This document shows, piece after piece, positions 35,261 through 47,205 of a stretch of 64,000 nucleotides of DNA. Position 1 is the first letter of the stretch. Each line of letters begins with the position of its first letter. The position numbers were made by a program, and so were the translations under genes. Location of the stretch: NCBI GenBank assembly GCA_021234155.1, contig JAJEKV010000024.1, forward strand, positions 11,010,913-11,074,912, written 5' to 3'. The notes below the pieces were generated by a model. The model saw only the letters and a program-made list of their open reading frames with translations. It made no database searches and was not told the DNA's origin. Source of the stretch: Isoetes taiwanensis. Its lineage: Eukaryota > Streptophyta > Lycopodiopsida > Isoetales > Isoetaceae.

Positions 35261-37135
35261 ATTATTTTTGGGTTGCCCTAGTGGGGGCAAACCTTTGCTC
35301 AAGTGGGATTCTTGGAATATGTTGTGGATATCTTTGTTGGCTGATCAATTGAAACTATCGGTTGAGCAACCGGACCAACCGGTTTCGGATTTGCCTTAGA
35401 TCGGGTGTGGATCGGTGTTGTTGGTATCCTATGGTTAGAGAGGATCACCAAAAACTCTGCCTTTGTAGAAGTAATAAAATGCACCAAGAAGGGTCTTGCA
35501 TCTAGAAATCCATTTTTAGAAGAGTTAAGTTCATAAGCCGTGGTCGTCTCTTTGGCATTCTAGAAGCATTCAAGCCACGCGGTAAGTTTTCCTTTGCCTC
35601 CTTTAGCCCTATTTGCGCGAAGGGTACCATGTCCGTGGCAGAGATGGTTTCCACATTTCGAAACACACAATTTGTCGAGCTAGAGTCTTAGAGTTGTGTA
35701 TATGGATGGTGATTCAAGCGGGTGTTAGATGCGAGATCAAGCCTCAATCAATGTATACTTTGAAATTTAATGCATAACGAGGGTCAAGGGTTTGGATTAC
35801 GATTTGCCCTAGATTTGCAAATATTGTTTTTCGAGTATAATCTCTTGATGTGGTTCTTATTGCAGCTCACATATGTGTTCACAACTTTGGCAAGAGAAAA
35901 ATTGGGGCACTTGAAGTGCAAGGCTCAAATTCTTGAAGATATAGTCCGGTGTCCATTGGGTTCCATGCATAGATAAGCAAGTCGAGAATGGCTAGAAAAG
36001 AGACCTTCAAAATTAGAGCATTAATCCTTTGTTTAGTTGGCAAGTGTTTGAGGTCAAGCTTACGTTTCACAATATCATTGGCGATTAAGAGGTTCTATAT
36101 AGTTATATAGTGGCGAGATGAGCACCTACACATCTTTTCCTCTCTTGAAAATGTCTACCATGATGAATCTCTTACGGACAAAGCTAGATTTAGATTTGAT
36201 AATTTGCGCCTCCGGTTTTATCCGGCTACCGCTTGTTTTGTTTGATAGATATCGCCGACTCGCCTCTTAGATGGTTGATTAGCTTTTGGGGGTGTAGTGA
36301 TTCACAATCCTACTCTTTGCACTTGGGTCTTGTAGCTTCTACAACACCGCTTTGAAACTCCAAGACATTAGAAGTTTAAGCGCCGGACATCGGTGTTAAA
36401 GTGCTCCATGATTCTCTTGTCGTCCAAAGCTCCCCAATAGCGACATGAAGATATTACACTTTGCTCAGCAACTTGGGGCTTCCATCATGGTAGTTTATGT
36501 TCATTTGTACTCATAGAAGAAAAAAAAGGAGGGGGGGGAACAATCTAGTAAGTAGGACTAAATGTTTTCTATTCCAAATAGAACTAGCAAAAAGGCCCCT
36601 TGAGGAGCCTTGGGCGAGTTTAGGCTTAAATTTAGTTTTGTATTTGATTAGCTTAGATTGTTTTTTGCATGGTGTTTTTTTTATTTATTTTTTTTAAGGC
36701 ATAGTTTGTACCTTGTATAACAAACAATAAAAAACTGTTGGATATTAACATTATTGAACATCATTTTTTAACTTGATTGGAGCTTTGCATGGGTCTTAAT
36801 TTTTCTAGGTCTTTTTAAGACTATAATAGAACAGAATAGAATAGAGGCTTGGTGATGAGGTGCCATGTAGATAGGGTATATTTTACACTATAGAAGGCTT
36901 TGGCAAAGTCTTTTAAAACAAGATGCTAATGCATCAATGGGTTGTCCATTAGAAGACCCATATATGCGTCCTTAACTATGTATCATTGCGGTCATCGTGC
37001 AAGTGGCAAGGATTGAGCTTATGCATTTTTTATTCATTATAATCATCTTGCAAGTGGTAAAAATCGATTTCATTGTAGTTTCGATTAAAGATAACATGGA
37101 ATGCTATTGGTTTCCTAAATATAGATGCATTAAGT
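35261..37135. repeat. Block S, copy B
   Basis: Collinear with 6984-8844, including the R-tail-like segment (about 36537-36740) with its T-rich run. Differences from copy A are mostly small and at CAG/CTG positions. No gene recognised. Confidence 0.6.
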
Positions 37136-37382
37136 ACAAATCCAAATTGGAAGCTTAGATGGCATTAAGCTTCCAATTAGTACAAGAGAAATAGAGGTAA
37201 GGAGGGCAACTTCAATCTATGACTTTTGTGCTGAAATATGGTTTGGATGGGTCCGACATATTTGAGAAAGATTTTCCATCTTTGACATTGATTTTGTCAA
37301 GAACATTAGGTTGGAGTTTTCACATGCGAACCTCCCTTTCACTAGTAGCAGAAAATCGAGACATTCCATGTCTATAGGCAAC
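37136..37382. repeat. Block V, copy 3, with palindrome 37145-37178
   Basis: Same 13-bp stem and 8-base loop as at 8851-8884. It is followed by the foldback element, as in copy A. Confidence 0.65.
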
Positions 37383-37929
37383 CATTAGGGTTTTTTTGAG
37401 ATCACAAAAGGGCCTCCAAAAATGCCAACTAAGCCAAATGAAGATAAATGAACTACCAATAAAAAATCAGAGCCTGACGGGTCCAGTCAGCAAAACTGTT
37501 ATAACTAACTCACTGAATCACATTTTCTAACATAACTATTGATAGAGAAGTCCAAATGAGCTATCGTTTAGTGGAATAGATAGATCTCATCGAGATCTTT
37601 CCAACCTTGGGTGCTTTGCACATATTTTGACCATTCGTGATTGTCAAAACTCTAAAAAACATTGTTTTTAACATTTTTTACTATCCTATGGGGCTAAAAG
37701 ATATGCAAAGCATCCAAGGTTAGAAAGATCTCAATGAGATCTATCCATTGCACCAAACAAGATCTCATTTGGACTTTTCTATCAATACTTATGGTCGAAA
37801 ATGTGATCCAGTGAGTTAGTTATAACTTTTGCTGACTGGATTACCAGTTCTGTTTTCTGATTGGTAGTTCAGATAGCTTAGTCAGCAATTCTTAGAAGGC
37901 CCTTTTATAATCTCAAAAAATCCCTAATG
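37383..37929. mobile_element. Foldback element, copy B
   Basis: A 547-bp counterpart of 9091-9622. The left end reads CATTAGGGTTTTTTTGAGAT and the right end TCTCAAAAAATCCCTAATG, so the terminal inverted match is clearer here. Inner arms mirror through AGATCTCATCGAGATC / GATCTCAATGAGATC. No protein coded. Confidence 0.65.
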
Positions 37930-38005
37930 CATAATCTATTGCATACATGCCTTTGCCTTCGGGCCAAACCCAAGCTCGAACAAAAGCCATGATCTTCGGC
38001 TAAAC
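37930..38005. repeat. Left part of an R repeat split by copia B
   Basis: Ends with the TAAAC target duplication at 38001-38005, whose partner is at 43546-43550. Confidence 0.85.
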
Positions 38006-38598
38006 TGTTGAAATTGCAGATCATTACAATATTTCTGAGCACAGAAGTATTAAGGAGATCTTGTGCAGCATGATCAGGGGATTAGTCCTGAAGAAGTTGA
38101 AGTTTTGAATAGTTGCCGTATGTAAACATTGAAATTATGTTTAAAGGGTTGATTCGAAAAAACCATAGTGGTTCAAACATGACACTAGGTCAAAGTGTCA
38201 AATATTATATGCAGGTCTGTGGGATATTTTTTGAAGATTAAGCAAGCGGTGCTGAACTTGGCACAAATTCACGAGGCAAAACCACTGTATAAATTCTATT
38301 TTAAGTGCGAGAACATCGGGATAAACCACGTAACTATGTCTGACATTCTTTGGTTGTGAATATAGAGGTCGAGGATGGCGAGGCGCCATGGAATGAAATG
38401 ACCTAAAAGCTCTAATATGAGTGTTTGCTTTGCTTTCGATAATTTGATGTGCAAATTTGCATTAAACCAATGGTTGGATAAGATTTATAAATTGCATATG
38501 AGTTGTTGAACATTAGGCTCATTGTTATGCTCAATATTAAATTTCAAATCAAGGTTTAATATTGTGCTCAATTCTTGTGGAAATCTTAAATAACATCA
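38006..38598 (+). mobile_element. Copia B 5' LTR (593 bp)
   Basis: It shares with the copia A 5' LTR the reading GGGGATTAGTCC and GTTGCCGTATG, against the extra bases and GTTGCCCTATG in all 3' LTRs. It is followed by TTGGTATCGAAAAGG, a damaged version of the tRNA-Met primer site seen at 10296. Confidence 0.88.
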
Positions 38599-38624
38599 TT
38601 GGTATCGAAAAGGAGGTTAAAGAA

Positions 38625-39640
38625 ATGGCTAGTGGGTTTGGTGCTAATCCATTGCCTTGATGGAAGTGTATAATGGAGGTTCGGCTTCCAAATGGAAGGA
38701 CTCCATAAAACACATTTTAGAGGTGGAAGAGTTATGGGATTATGTTAATCCCGGTAGTCGAATGAAGTGTATCTTTAAAGCGAGAAAGCGGTGATTCGGA
38801 TCATCGTAAATCTTTGGTGGTGGAGAAAACGATAAAACAAAGGCAATTTGGACCAAGTGATAGCACTAAAGGAAAATAGTATGCAAAAATTAAAGAGGCT
38901 CGGGGCATTATTCTATGCAAAAGTGAGAGACTATCGGGTTTGAAGATAAGGGGAATGACACCCAAAGAGATGTGGAAGTATTTAATAAGACAATTCGAGG
39001 TTAAGAGTTCCTCACATGTTGATCTTTTTTGGAAAGGGAATTGAGAGGTTTGAAACCTTGGGAAGATGGAGATGTGTGAATATTTCAATAACTTTGACAA
39101 TATTATAGCTGATTTGGAGCCGGAGTGAGTATATCGGATTGCCAAGTTCTTCAAATTTCGGATACGTGATTGACAATGATAATGTCATTGTTTTATCGGG
39201 AATATGAGCAAGACTAGGGAAGAAGTTTGAAAAGGATCTTGAGAACCGAGTTTTTGAGCAAAGAAAATTAATGAAAGAGAAAGAAGAATTTGAAGGCTAG
39301 ATTTGCAGGCAAAGGAACAAAGGAGATAAAATTAAATGCTTTCATTGTCATGAGTATGGTCATATGAAGAATGATTGCCCGAAATATAAGGCTGAATATA
39401 AAGCTGAGTTCTATTGCTACAATTGTGGTGGCAGGGGCCACATGGCTGCTAAGTGTTCAACCCTAAAGGAATATGCTAAAGGAAGAGGCCGAGGAAGAGA
39501 ATTATGAGGTGGAAGGTTTCAGAACACTAGAGGAAGAGGTGGTAGAAAGCAAACAGGGATTCACATTGCATTTTAAGAAGAAAATAAGCAAGAAGACAAA
39601 GGAGAGGATGATGAAAATGAGGTAAGCAAATCTTTTTACG
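38625..39640 (+). pseudogene. Copia B gag (nucleocapsid), frame-broken
   Basis: It starts at the same ATG as copia A (MASGFGANP). The N-terminal part is interrupted several times. The C-terminal part keeps two good CCHC knuckles: CFHCHEYGHMKNDC at 39337-39378 and CYNCGGRGHMAAKC at 39415-39456, both with C-X2-C-X4-H-X4-C spacing. An arginine/glycine-rich linker and an acidic stretch (EDKGEDDENE) follow. Two knuckles are usual for several plant copia lineages. Gag packages element RNA in virus-like particles. Confidence 0.82.
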
Positions 39641-40920
39641 TTTTAGAAAAGGATGTTGAAGATGATTTGAGAATATTACTAACACAATTGTAGTTGATAG
39701 TGGGTGAGAGATGATAGTGCAATCATTGGAGCTGCTCAAGGATATTAACAAGAATTGCACTAAAAGGTCCAAGTTGGAAGTGGAGAGCTACTTGAAGCGA
39801 AGGGGGTGGACTCTTTGCAACTTTGGGATCTTGAAGGGAATTTAGTTGATATAGCAAATGTCTTATGCATTCCAGGACTTGTTAAAAATTTAATTTCAGT
39901 CAGTCAGTTGGTAGATTTGGGGTATCGAGTCAATTTTGACTCAAATGGTTGTAAGATTTTCCTTGATAATAAATTAAAGTTTTATGCTCAAAGATGTGGA
40001 AATCTCTTTCAGTTGAATCACATGACGTTTGATAGCATCAATGCTGTGATTCCAAACCAAGAACTTTGGCACACTGAGTTGGGACACACCCATTATAACA
40101 ACATCAAATTTATGGCACAACAGGTTGGATTGTATGATAAAATTTGAAAGTAAAAATCAGTTGGTTATTGTGAGGGTTGCATGCTAGGCAAAATAAATAG
40201 ATTGCCTTTACAAAATCAAAGCATAAGACCAACAATGTCTTTGGGAATTGGTTCCTCTGATTTGTGTGGACCCTTAAATGTGAAAAGTAGAACAAACAAG
40301 AGATATTTCATCACCTTTATTGATGATTATAGCAGAAAATGCAAAGTCTATTGCTTAGCAAGGAAATCACAAGCATTGAATGCTTTTAAGCAATATGTAA
40401 TGGAAGTTGAAAGGGAAACAGGTTGCAAACTCAAGTGCATAAGGTCAGATAGAGGTGGAGAATATCTATCTGCTAAATTTAAAAGTTTTGTATAGCCAAT
40501 GGAATAAGAAGACAACTAACTTGCAGGTACACACCACAACAAAACGGAGTTGCAGAAAGAAAGAACAGAACACTCTTGGATGCAGTGAGGACAATGCTCA
40601 AGCACAGTGGACTGCCAAACTACCTTTGGGAGGAAGCTCTTAAATCTGCAGCCCTGATACAAAATAACCTGCCTACTCGAGTTTTAAAAGGTAAGACTCC
40701 TATCATGATGTGGTCTGGATGTGATGATAAACCAAACTTTGATTTGTTTAAAGTATATGGATGTCTAGCCTATACTCATGTCCCTCTTGGTGAGGAAAAA
40801 ATTGGATAATAAAAGTAGATTGGATTTCTCATTGGATATGATGAAGAGACAAAAGAGTACAGGATCTTTGTACCTGAAACAAAACAGATTGTTATCAGCA
40901 GAGACATTGTCTTTGATGAA
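39641..40920 (+). pseudogene. Copia B protease and integrase region
   Basis: The aspartic protease active site VVDSG lies near 39690-39704. The domain's end VLCIPGLVKNLISVSQL is clear in the open frame 39806-40147, which also carries the GAG-pre-integrase motif LWHTELGH. Integrase is spread over two further frames. 40181-40495 has CEGCMLGK just upstream, SDLCGP, FIDDYSRK and IRSDRGGEY, so the first two catalytic aspartates are present. 40524-40809 continues through the glutamate region to WSGCDDKPNFDLFKVYGC. An in-frame stop directly before AATGGAATAAG near 40496 and single-base shifts near 40141 and 40800 separate the pieces. The protease would cut the polyprotein, and integrase would insert the cDNA. 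Confidence 0.85.
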
Positions 40921-40926
40921 TAGACT

Positions 40927-42830
40927 TTGTATAAGGAAAGAAATCTGAAAATTGAGAACAAGGAGGATAAGCCAAAAACGGTCAAACAAGTGAAGTTTGA
41001 AGTAGATACAGAATCTGATGATGAAATGGCAGATCAAAGTGACAATCTAGGCTCTAGCAGTAATGAAGAACAAGCTGATGATGCTACACCTGGAACTGAG
41101 ATGCAAACTGAGCAAACTTTTAGAAGAAGGAAAACTCAAGCTGAAAAATTATTGGAAGAAGCAAAAATTAACACAGGAGAATATGGGAGAACAGAACATG
41201 GAAGAAGTAGGAGATTGGAAAATGTTGAACAAATCATGGCCATCTTAGAGGATGACATTGTACCTGCAAATTTTGAAGATGCAATGGAAGTTGAAAACAA
41301 TGATAAATGGTTACAGGCTATGAAGGATGAGTTAGAATCATTTAAACAAACAGGCACCTATGACTTAGTAGATCTCCCTGAGAAACAAAACGTGGTGGGA
41401 TGCAAATGGTTATATAAAATAAAAACAGGTGCAGATGGAAATAAGAAATACAAAGCCAGATTAGTTGCACAAGGGTTCACCCAAAGGAAGGGAGTTGATT
41501 ATGATGAGACTTATTCACCAATAGTGAAGTTGACCAGTTTAAGATTATTGATTAGCATGGCAAATTGTTTGAATCTTGAATTGCATCATATGGATGTAAA
41601 AACAGCCTTTTTAAATGCAAACTTAGAGGAGGACATTTATATGAAACAGGCACCTGGGTTCGAACATGGAAATGACAAAGTATGGAAGTTAAAAAAGGCT
41701 GTATATGGATTAAAACAATCCCCAAGGGAATGGTATGCTTGCATTGATAGCTTTTTCTTAGAGAGCGGGGTTTTATGAAATTCAGAAATGATGGTAACTT
41801 GTATAAATACCAAAGGGATAAAAGGTATTGCATAATTGCTCTTTTTGTAGACGATTGTATTATGGCAGCAACTGACATGGACATGATGAATCATTGCAAG
41901 GGCATTTTGAAATCCAGATTTCAAATGACTGACCTTGGTGAATTAAAGAAGTTTCTAGGAATTGAAGTGGAAAGAAACAGGAAAAGCAAGGTTATTACGC
42001 TGTTGCAAAGAAATCATATTGATAACATGGTTAAAAGGTTCAGATTGGAAGATGCAAAAACAGCAAAAACACCACTAGAGACAGGACATAGACTTACAGC
42101 AGTAGATGACATTTCAGAGAAGGAAAGGATTGAAATGGAGAACATACCCTATCAGGCTATAATTGGATGCTTATTGTATATCACAAACAATACCAGGCCA
42201 GACATTGCATATGCAGTAAACATACTTAGCAGGAGGAATCATAACCCTACCAAAAGCCATTGGAATGCAGCAAAACGTGTTCTAAGATATCTCAAGGGTA
42301 CAAGAAATCAAGGGATTACCTATGATGCAGAAAGTCAAACCTTGGAGGCATTTTGTGATTCAGACTGGGCTGGTGATCTAAGCTCAAGGAAATCCACATC
42401 AGGGTTTGCAACATATTTTGGAGGAGGAATAATATCCTGGAAATGCAAAAAACAGGGAGCAATAGCCATGTCATCTGCTGAAGCAGAATATGCAGCAGCA
42501 GCATTAGTTTCAAAGGAAATAGTTTGGCTAAGAAGGTTGTTAGAGGAGTTTGATTGCATACAGAGAAGTTCAACCATAATATATTCTGACAGCCAAAGTT
42601 GCATAGCTATAATCAAAAATCCTATCAAGCATGAGAGGACCAAACATATTGAACTTAGCATGCACTTCATTCGAGATTTGGCAAAGAAGAAAATAATTGA
42701 AATGAGGTTCATAAGTACAGATGAGCAAATAGCAGACATTTTCACCAAGGCACTTCCAGAGCCTAAGCACTGCTATTTGAAGGAGAAACTGAAAATAACA
42801 GAAATTACTGATGTGAGCAAGTTATCATAA
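40927..42830 (+). pseudogene. Copia B reverse transcriptase and RNase H, one frameshift
   Basis: Two long frames overlap by ATGA at 41775-41778. The first, 40927-41778, has an acidic linker (SDDEMADQSD), then RT: GCKWLYKIKTGADG, ARLVAQGFTQRKGVDYDE, HHMDVKTAFLNANLEEDI and WKLKKAVYGLKQSPREWY. The second, 41775-42830, has the catalytic FVDDC, LGELKKFLGIEV and YQAIIGCLLYITNNTRPDIA. RNase H follows with CDSDWAGD, KSTSGF, SSAEAEY and ADIFTKALPEPKH, ending at TAA after DVSKLS. The frames split because a T run in AGCTTTTTCTT (about 41749-41760) is two bases longer than in copia A (13484-13493), where the frame stays open. These domains make and process element cDNA. All catalytic motifs are intact. 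Confidence 0.9.
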
Positions 42831-42942
42831 GTCTCAGAAATTTATTGCAGATAGATGACTTATAGGTGAGTCTATGTTGCATAGTTATATGATGATTGAT
42901 CAAGTAAGTGATAAGTTGCAGAAATATTTAATGAAGGAGGAA

Positions 42943-43545
42943 TGTTGAAATTGCAGATCATTACAATATTTCTGAGCACAGAAGTATTAAGGAGATCTTG
43001 TGCAGCATGATCAGGGGACTAAGGTAGTCCTGAAGAAGTTGAAGTTTTGAATAGTTGCCCTATGTAAACATTGAAATTATGTTTAAAGGGTTGATTCGAA
43101 AAAACCATAGTGGTTCAAACATGACACTAGGTCAAAGTGTCAAATATTATATGCAGGTCTGTGGGTTATTTTTGAAGATTAAGCAAACGGTCAGGCCTGA
43201 ACTTCTAAGACAAATTTCGAGGCAAAACCACACAAGATAAATTCTATTTTAAGTGCGGAACCGTCGGGATAAACCCTGTAACTATGTACAGCATTCTTTG
43301 GTTGTGAATATAGAGGTCGGAGATGGCCGGAGGCGCCATGAAATGAAATGACCTAAGCTCTAATATGAGTGTTTGCTTTGCTCGATAATTTGATGTGCAA
43401 ATTTGCATTAAACCAATGGTTGGATAAGATTTATAAATTGCATATGAGTTGTTGAACATTAGGCTCATTGTTATGCTCCAATATTAAATTTCAAAACAAG
43501 GTTTAATATTGTGCTCAATTCTTGTGGAAATCTTAAATAACATCA
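42943..43545 (+). mobile_element. Copia B 3' LTR (603 bp)
   Basis: It is preceded by AAGGAGGAA (42934-42942). It reads GGGGACTAAGG and TCAAAACAAGG, both shared with the truncated copia B2 LTR at 50705-51306 but not with the A-copy LTRs or the fragment at 60681. Confidence 0.9.
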
Positions 43546-45312
43546 TAAACTGCCTTTAATCTAAAGAAAATGAAGAAAAACAGCTAAAAGAATCTAAGCT
43601 ATATGCTTGCCGCTCTTATGGAGTTTTTGCTTGGCCAAAAAGTTGCATTCGAAGCTTGCTTGGCGGTTTGTAGAGTCTCCAATGTTTTGTGCACTAACAA
43701 ATTTGACCAATTGGGGTGACTCTAAGAACAAGATATTGTTTAATTTAAGAGATGCAATTAAAGGACACATTCATTGTTTTATCACATTGTTTTATCACAT
43801 TCAGTACTATTACCATATGTACAGTACAAATTACGACTTTATGCAAAAAAAATGCAAGCAGTGCAATAATGGTGCCATAAGAAGAAATCGTAGCTTTATA
43901 AGCTAAGATTTCCTAAGGTTTAAGGACGATTCAGATAGGAATATGTATAAAGATGATGGTGGACAGCAGCTTCGTAGTTTTCAAGGTTTTGTGGTTTGTA
44001 AGAGTGGATGTTATCTAAGGTTTGGCATGCATTAATGATCTGATGGTGATGGGTCTTTATGGCATTAAATCGAGAGGAAGGTGTCTTTTGCATGCGCTGA
44101 ACATGTAGTTTATCCGGTGGCCTTGGAGATGAAGCTTTGGCGCCTTGAACCGTGTATTTTTCTTTTGTTTGATTCTTTTTTCTCTGTTATCCGTTGTGTC
44201 CATTGTTAGTATTGTAAAAAATCTGTTGGAATCTTGTTTTACGCTTTTGCTTTGAGGCATCTCGATGAGGAAAGCAGCCGAAGGTGCGGATTATAAATTT
44301 ATACTGGGAGATCAATCCATGGCTATTGGTTGAACTGCTCGTTATGACTCTTAGTTTTGTTTTCGTGTTATATATGTTGTTGTCCTGTTTTGATCTTATG
44401 AACAATATGTACATTAACCGTATAATTCAAATGGGGTTGAAATTGAAATGTGCAATCTGTTTTTTGCAGACCTTCATGTTGTTTGTGCTTGATATTTAAA
44501 TAATACATTTGTACTGACATATTTTTTGGTTAAGTGGGCTTCGGCCCCTGTGTATAAGGGGGATCCCAGGTAGGGGATCCCTCTTATACATGGATGTGGT
44601 GACTGGTGCTAGATGGTTCGATTCCCTGGACTCATGTACATGTATTTCAAGAAAACCACCGATATCTCAATGGTTGTGAGGGGTAAAAATATTGAGTCAA
44701 TCTGACAAGGTTGACTTTCAAAGCACACCCAATGGATGGCATAAGCGAGGAATAAAGATGTGGGCCTCAAAAAATATCTTTTTTTATTTTGGGCCTTCAT
44801 CTAACAGCCGAAAAAAATCGAAAGGGAGTCCAACCATAATGCAACCATAAACAGAGTGATGATGACCGAAGATAGTTTGAAGAATATTTACTAGAATTCT
44901 AGAGCAGGATGAGATTTCTTGTAGTTTTGGGTTTTGGCATGTAGAGATTACTAGTTGACTCAAAGACTTAAAGAATATAAAATAGATTTACTACTTGTGG
45001 TGCCACAGATGACCCTTATTTCTTATTGGAGGAAACATTGTAAACTTTTTTTGTTGAAATGTGGGTGGACCGGATAAAAAATGTTGTTGTTAGGCTTCTT
45101 TTGGAGAAAGATCTGTTTGGGCTCTTATTGACATTGTCTTATAAATCTGTAAATGTTTCAACCTAATGTTAGTTGCAATGGTACCTATTCTTTGAGGGAG
45201 TTATGATCATTGTTGATGGAAAGTGGCTTTCACGTCGATTTCAAAAGCGAAAAATGAAAACAATCTAGTAAGTAGGACTAATCCCTAATTTCAAAAATCC
45301 TAATGCATAATC
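43546..45312. repeat. R2, copy B, with TAA-flanked insertion 43870-44847
   Basis: Collinear with R2-A. The insertion is 978 bp here. Its structured segment (about 44520-44640) reads GGGCTTCGGCCCC and GGGGGATCCCAGGTAGGGG, the B-copy form, rather than the A-copy form GGGCCCATTTT. The B box GGTTCGATTCC is at about 44612-44622. A foldback-end remnant closes the block before R3. Confidence 0.75.
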
Positions 45313-45597
45313 TATTGCATACATGCCTTTTCCTAAGGGCCAAAACCAAGCTCGAACAAAAGCCATGATCTTGGCTAAAGTGCCTTTTATCTAAAGAAAA
45401 TGAAGAAAAATGCTAAAAGAATCTAAGCTAGATGCTTGCCGCGCCTTATGGAGTTTTGCTTTGGCCAAAAAAGTTGCATCCAAGCTTGCTTGGCGGTTTG
45501 TAGAGTCTCCAATGTTTTGTGCACTAAACGAATTTGACCAATTGGGGTGACTCTCGAGAACAAGATATTGTTTAATTCAAGAGATGCAATTAAAGGA
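45313..45597. repeat. R3, copy B (truncated R)
   Basis: Same truncation point as R3-A (AATTAAAGGA then TGAATAAG). Confidence 0.8.
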
Positions 45598-47205
45598 TGA
45601 ATAAGTAAATTAAAATTTTATTTCTAAGAATCCCATCAATTAAAAAAGATTAATATATAAGAAACCGGCTAAATGCGCTTAAATACATGAATTTGAAGAT
45701 GCAGGCTTTGCTTCGTTGATGCTTTGAACGAAGTTTTTGAATGTTCGCCACCGCTTACATGAACAATAACTATGGATAAAAAAGGTTGTAATGCACAAAG
45801 GTCATGATGATTAAAAGAGCAAATTTAAAGGAGTTTTGCTTTGAGACAATTAAAGCAAGAAGCCCTTGTAATGTTCTCCATATAATCTCCACATACAAGA
45901 CCTTAACCATTGCCTTGCTGCAATGTTCTCCATATACTCTCCACATACAAGACCTTAACCATTGCCACATCTCAAAATGGCATGCCGATGCCCAACCCCG
46001 TTCTTTCATAAGCTAAAATATAAAATTCACCATCGCAGCTTGGTATGAGAAAAACAATAAGAAAGATGCACATCAACACTTTTATCCCTTGGGAAAATAG
46101 CCTTTGGGAACTTCATTAGCCTCATAATGTTTTACCTTAAGAGAAGAGATTGGACTATAATCATTACATAAAGATTGATTTATAAAACCATTTCAACCAT
46201 ACTTCTAGATCATCCAAAGAAATAGAGATACCTTGGGAAGAACATGTAGTGGAGTTATGACAAAGAATAGTGGAGTTGAAGCACTTGGAATTTCCAAATG
46301 CACACTATATGGAAATATGGCGTTAAGGCATGTTAAATTAGATCTTCACATCTAGAACATAGAAATAAAAGCAAGCATGTGTAACTAGAGGCTAGATGTA
46401 CCTGAAAAAACAAAAGATTTGCCAATCATTCTAATAAAGGAGAAGCATATGGTAAATGTTCATGGTTAAAATAACATGGTTGCTTTGTTTCTTTCTTTAG
46501 AAAAGGGGTAATTGTTGTCATAGTTGAAATGACATATTTAGATGTGAAGTAGATCGTTGCCCCATCTTTATGTGCCTTGGACAGAGATAACACTCATTTT
46601 TTAGCAAGAAAAAATCAAAGCTAGCAACTTCCACCTATGTGGAAATCACAAAAGGCCTTAGATGATGAAAGAGGAGTCACCACCTTACAAGCTTGTGGAT
46701 GATATCCATTGCTTTGGATATAGAGAGATGTTCACCAACTCCTCCTGGCATATACAGTTCTAATGGATTAGAAAAGAAAGGACAATATTGAGTATAAAAC
46801 TATAGTTTCTTCATGCATGCTTCAACAACAAAGGAACCGATGTCAACTATCACACATCATGTATCATGAAATAGACTATACCGTGATCACATATGCCATC
46901 TGCCAAAATATGGAAACCTCTCCTCAAGAATAACCATAAGCATTATGCTTTTTCCGTGGGAAACGTGACTAGTAACTCAAACAATAAGATAAGAATAAGT
47001 TGGATTTGCTAATTTTGATCACAAATCTAGTTCCATCTAGCCTACATCTGGCTCTTCTTGCCTCTACAACCTAAATTCAACACTTATAAAATAGCATCCA
47101 TTATCTATGTCAAAAACTTTGAATCAGATCAAAGCTATGGATAGATGGAGAGAACCTACACATTAGATTAGTTAAGACTATTCTTTTCGAATGATCATAT
47201 GCTTG
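45598..47205. repeat. Block T, copy B-i
   Basis: Collinear with 17326-18921, including the two 44-bp units spaced 52 bp (about 45869-45966). It ends at the AGC joint with truncated copia B2. No gene recognised. Confidence 0.6.

Larger units (their letters stand above)
38006..43545 (+). mobile_element. Full-length Ty1/copia retrotransposon, copy B (best preserved)
   Basis: The element is 5,540 bp with LTRs of 593 and 603 bp, TG...CA ends, TAAAC duplications on both sides, primer site, gag, pol and polypurine tract. It is the segmental counterpart of 9699-15277. The 3' half (about 39900-43545) is clean, with long open frames at 40927-41778 and 41775-42830. The first 1.5 kb carries the same CAG/CTG-centred damage seen elsewhere, including in the primer site. 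As written it has several frameshifts and so appears non-autonomous. Confidence 0.93.
40389..47205. repeat. Internal tandem duplication in copy B, unit i (6.8 kb)
   Basis: Same limits as 12114-18921: AGC in the copia integrase region to the AGC joint at 47206-47208. The identical joint in both 25-kb copies says it arose once, before the large duplication. Confidence 0.85.

Noticed and set aside
40927-42830. Long open frames as a host gene
   Set aside because: Motifs FVDDC, CDSDWAGD, SSAEAEY and ADIFTKAL, plus the LTRs on both sides, identify copia RT and RNase H.
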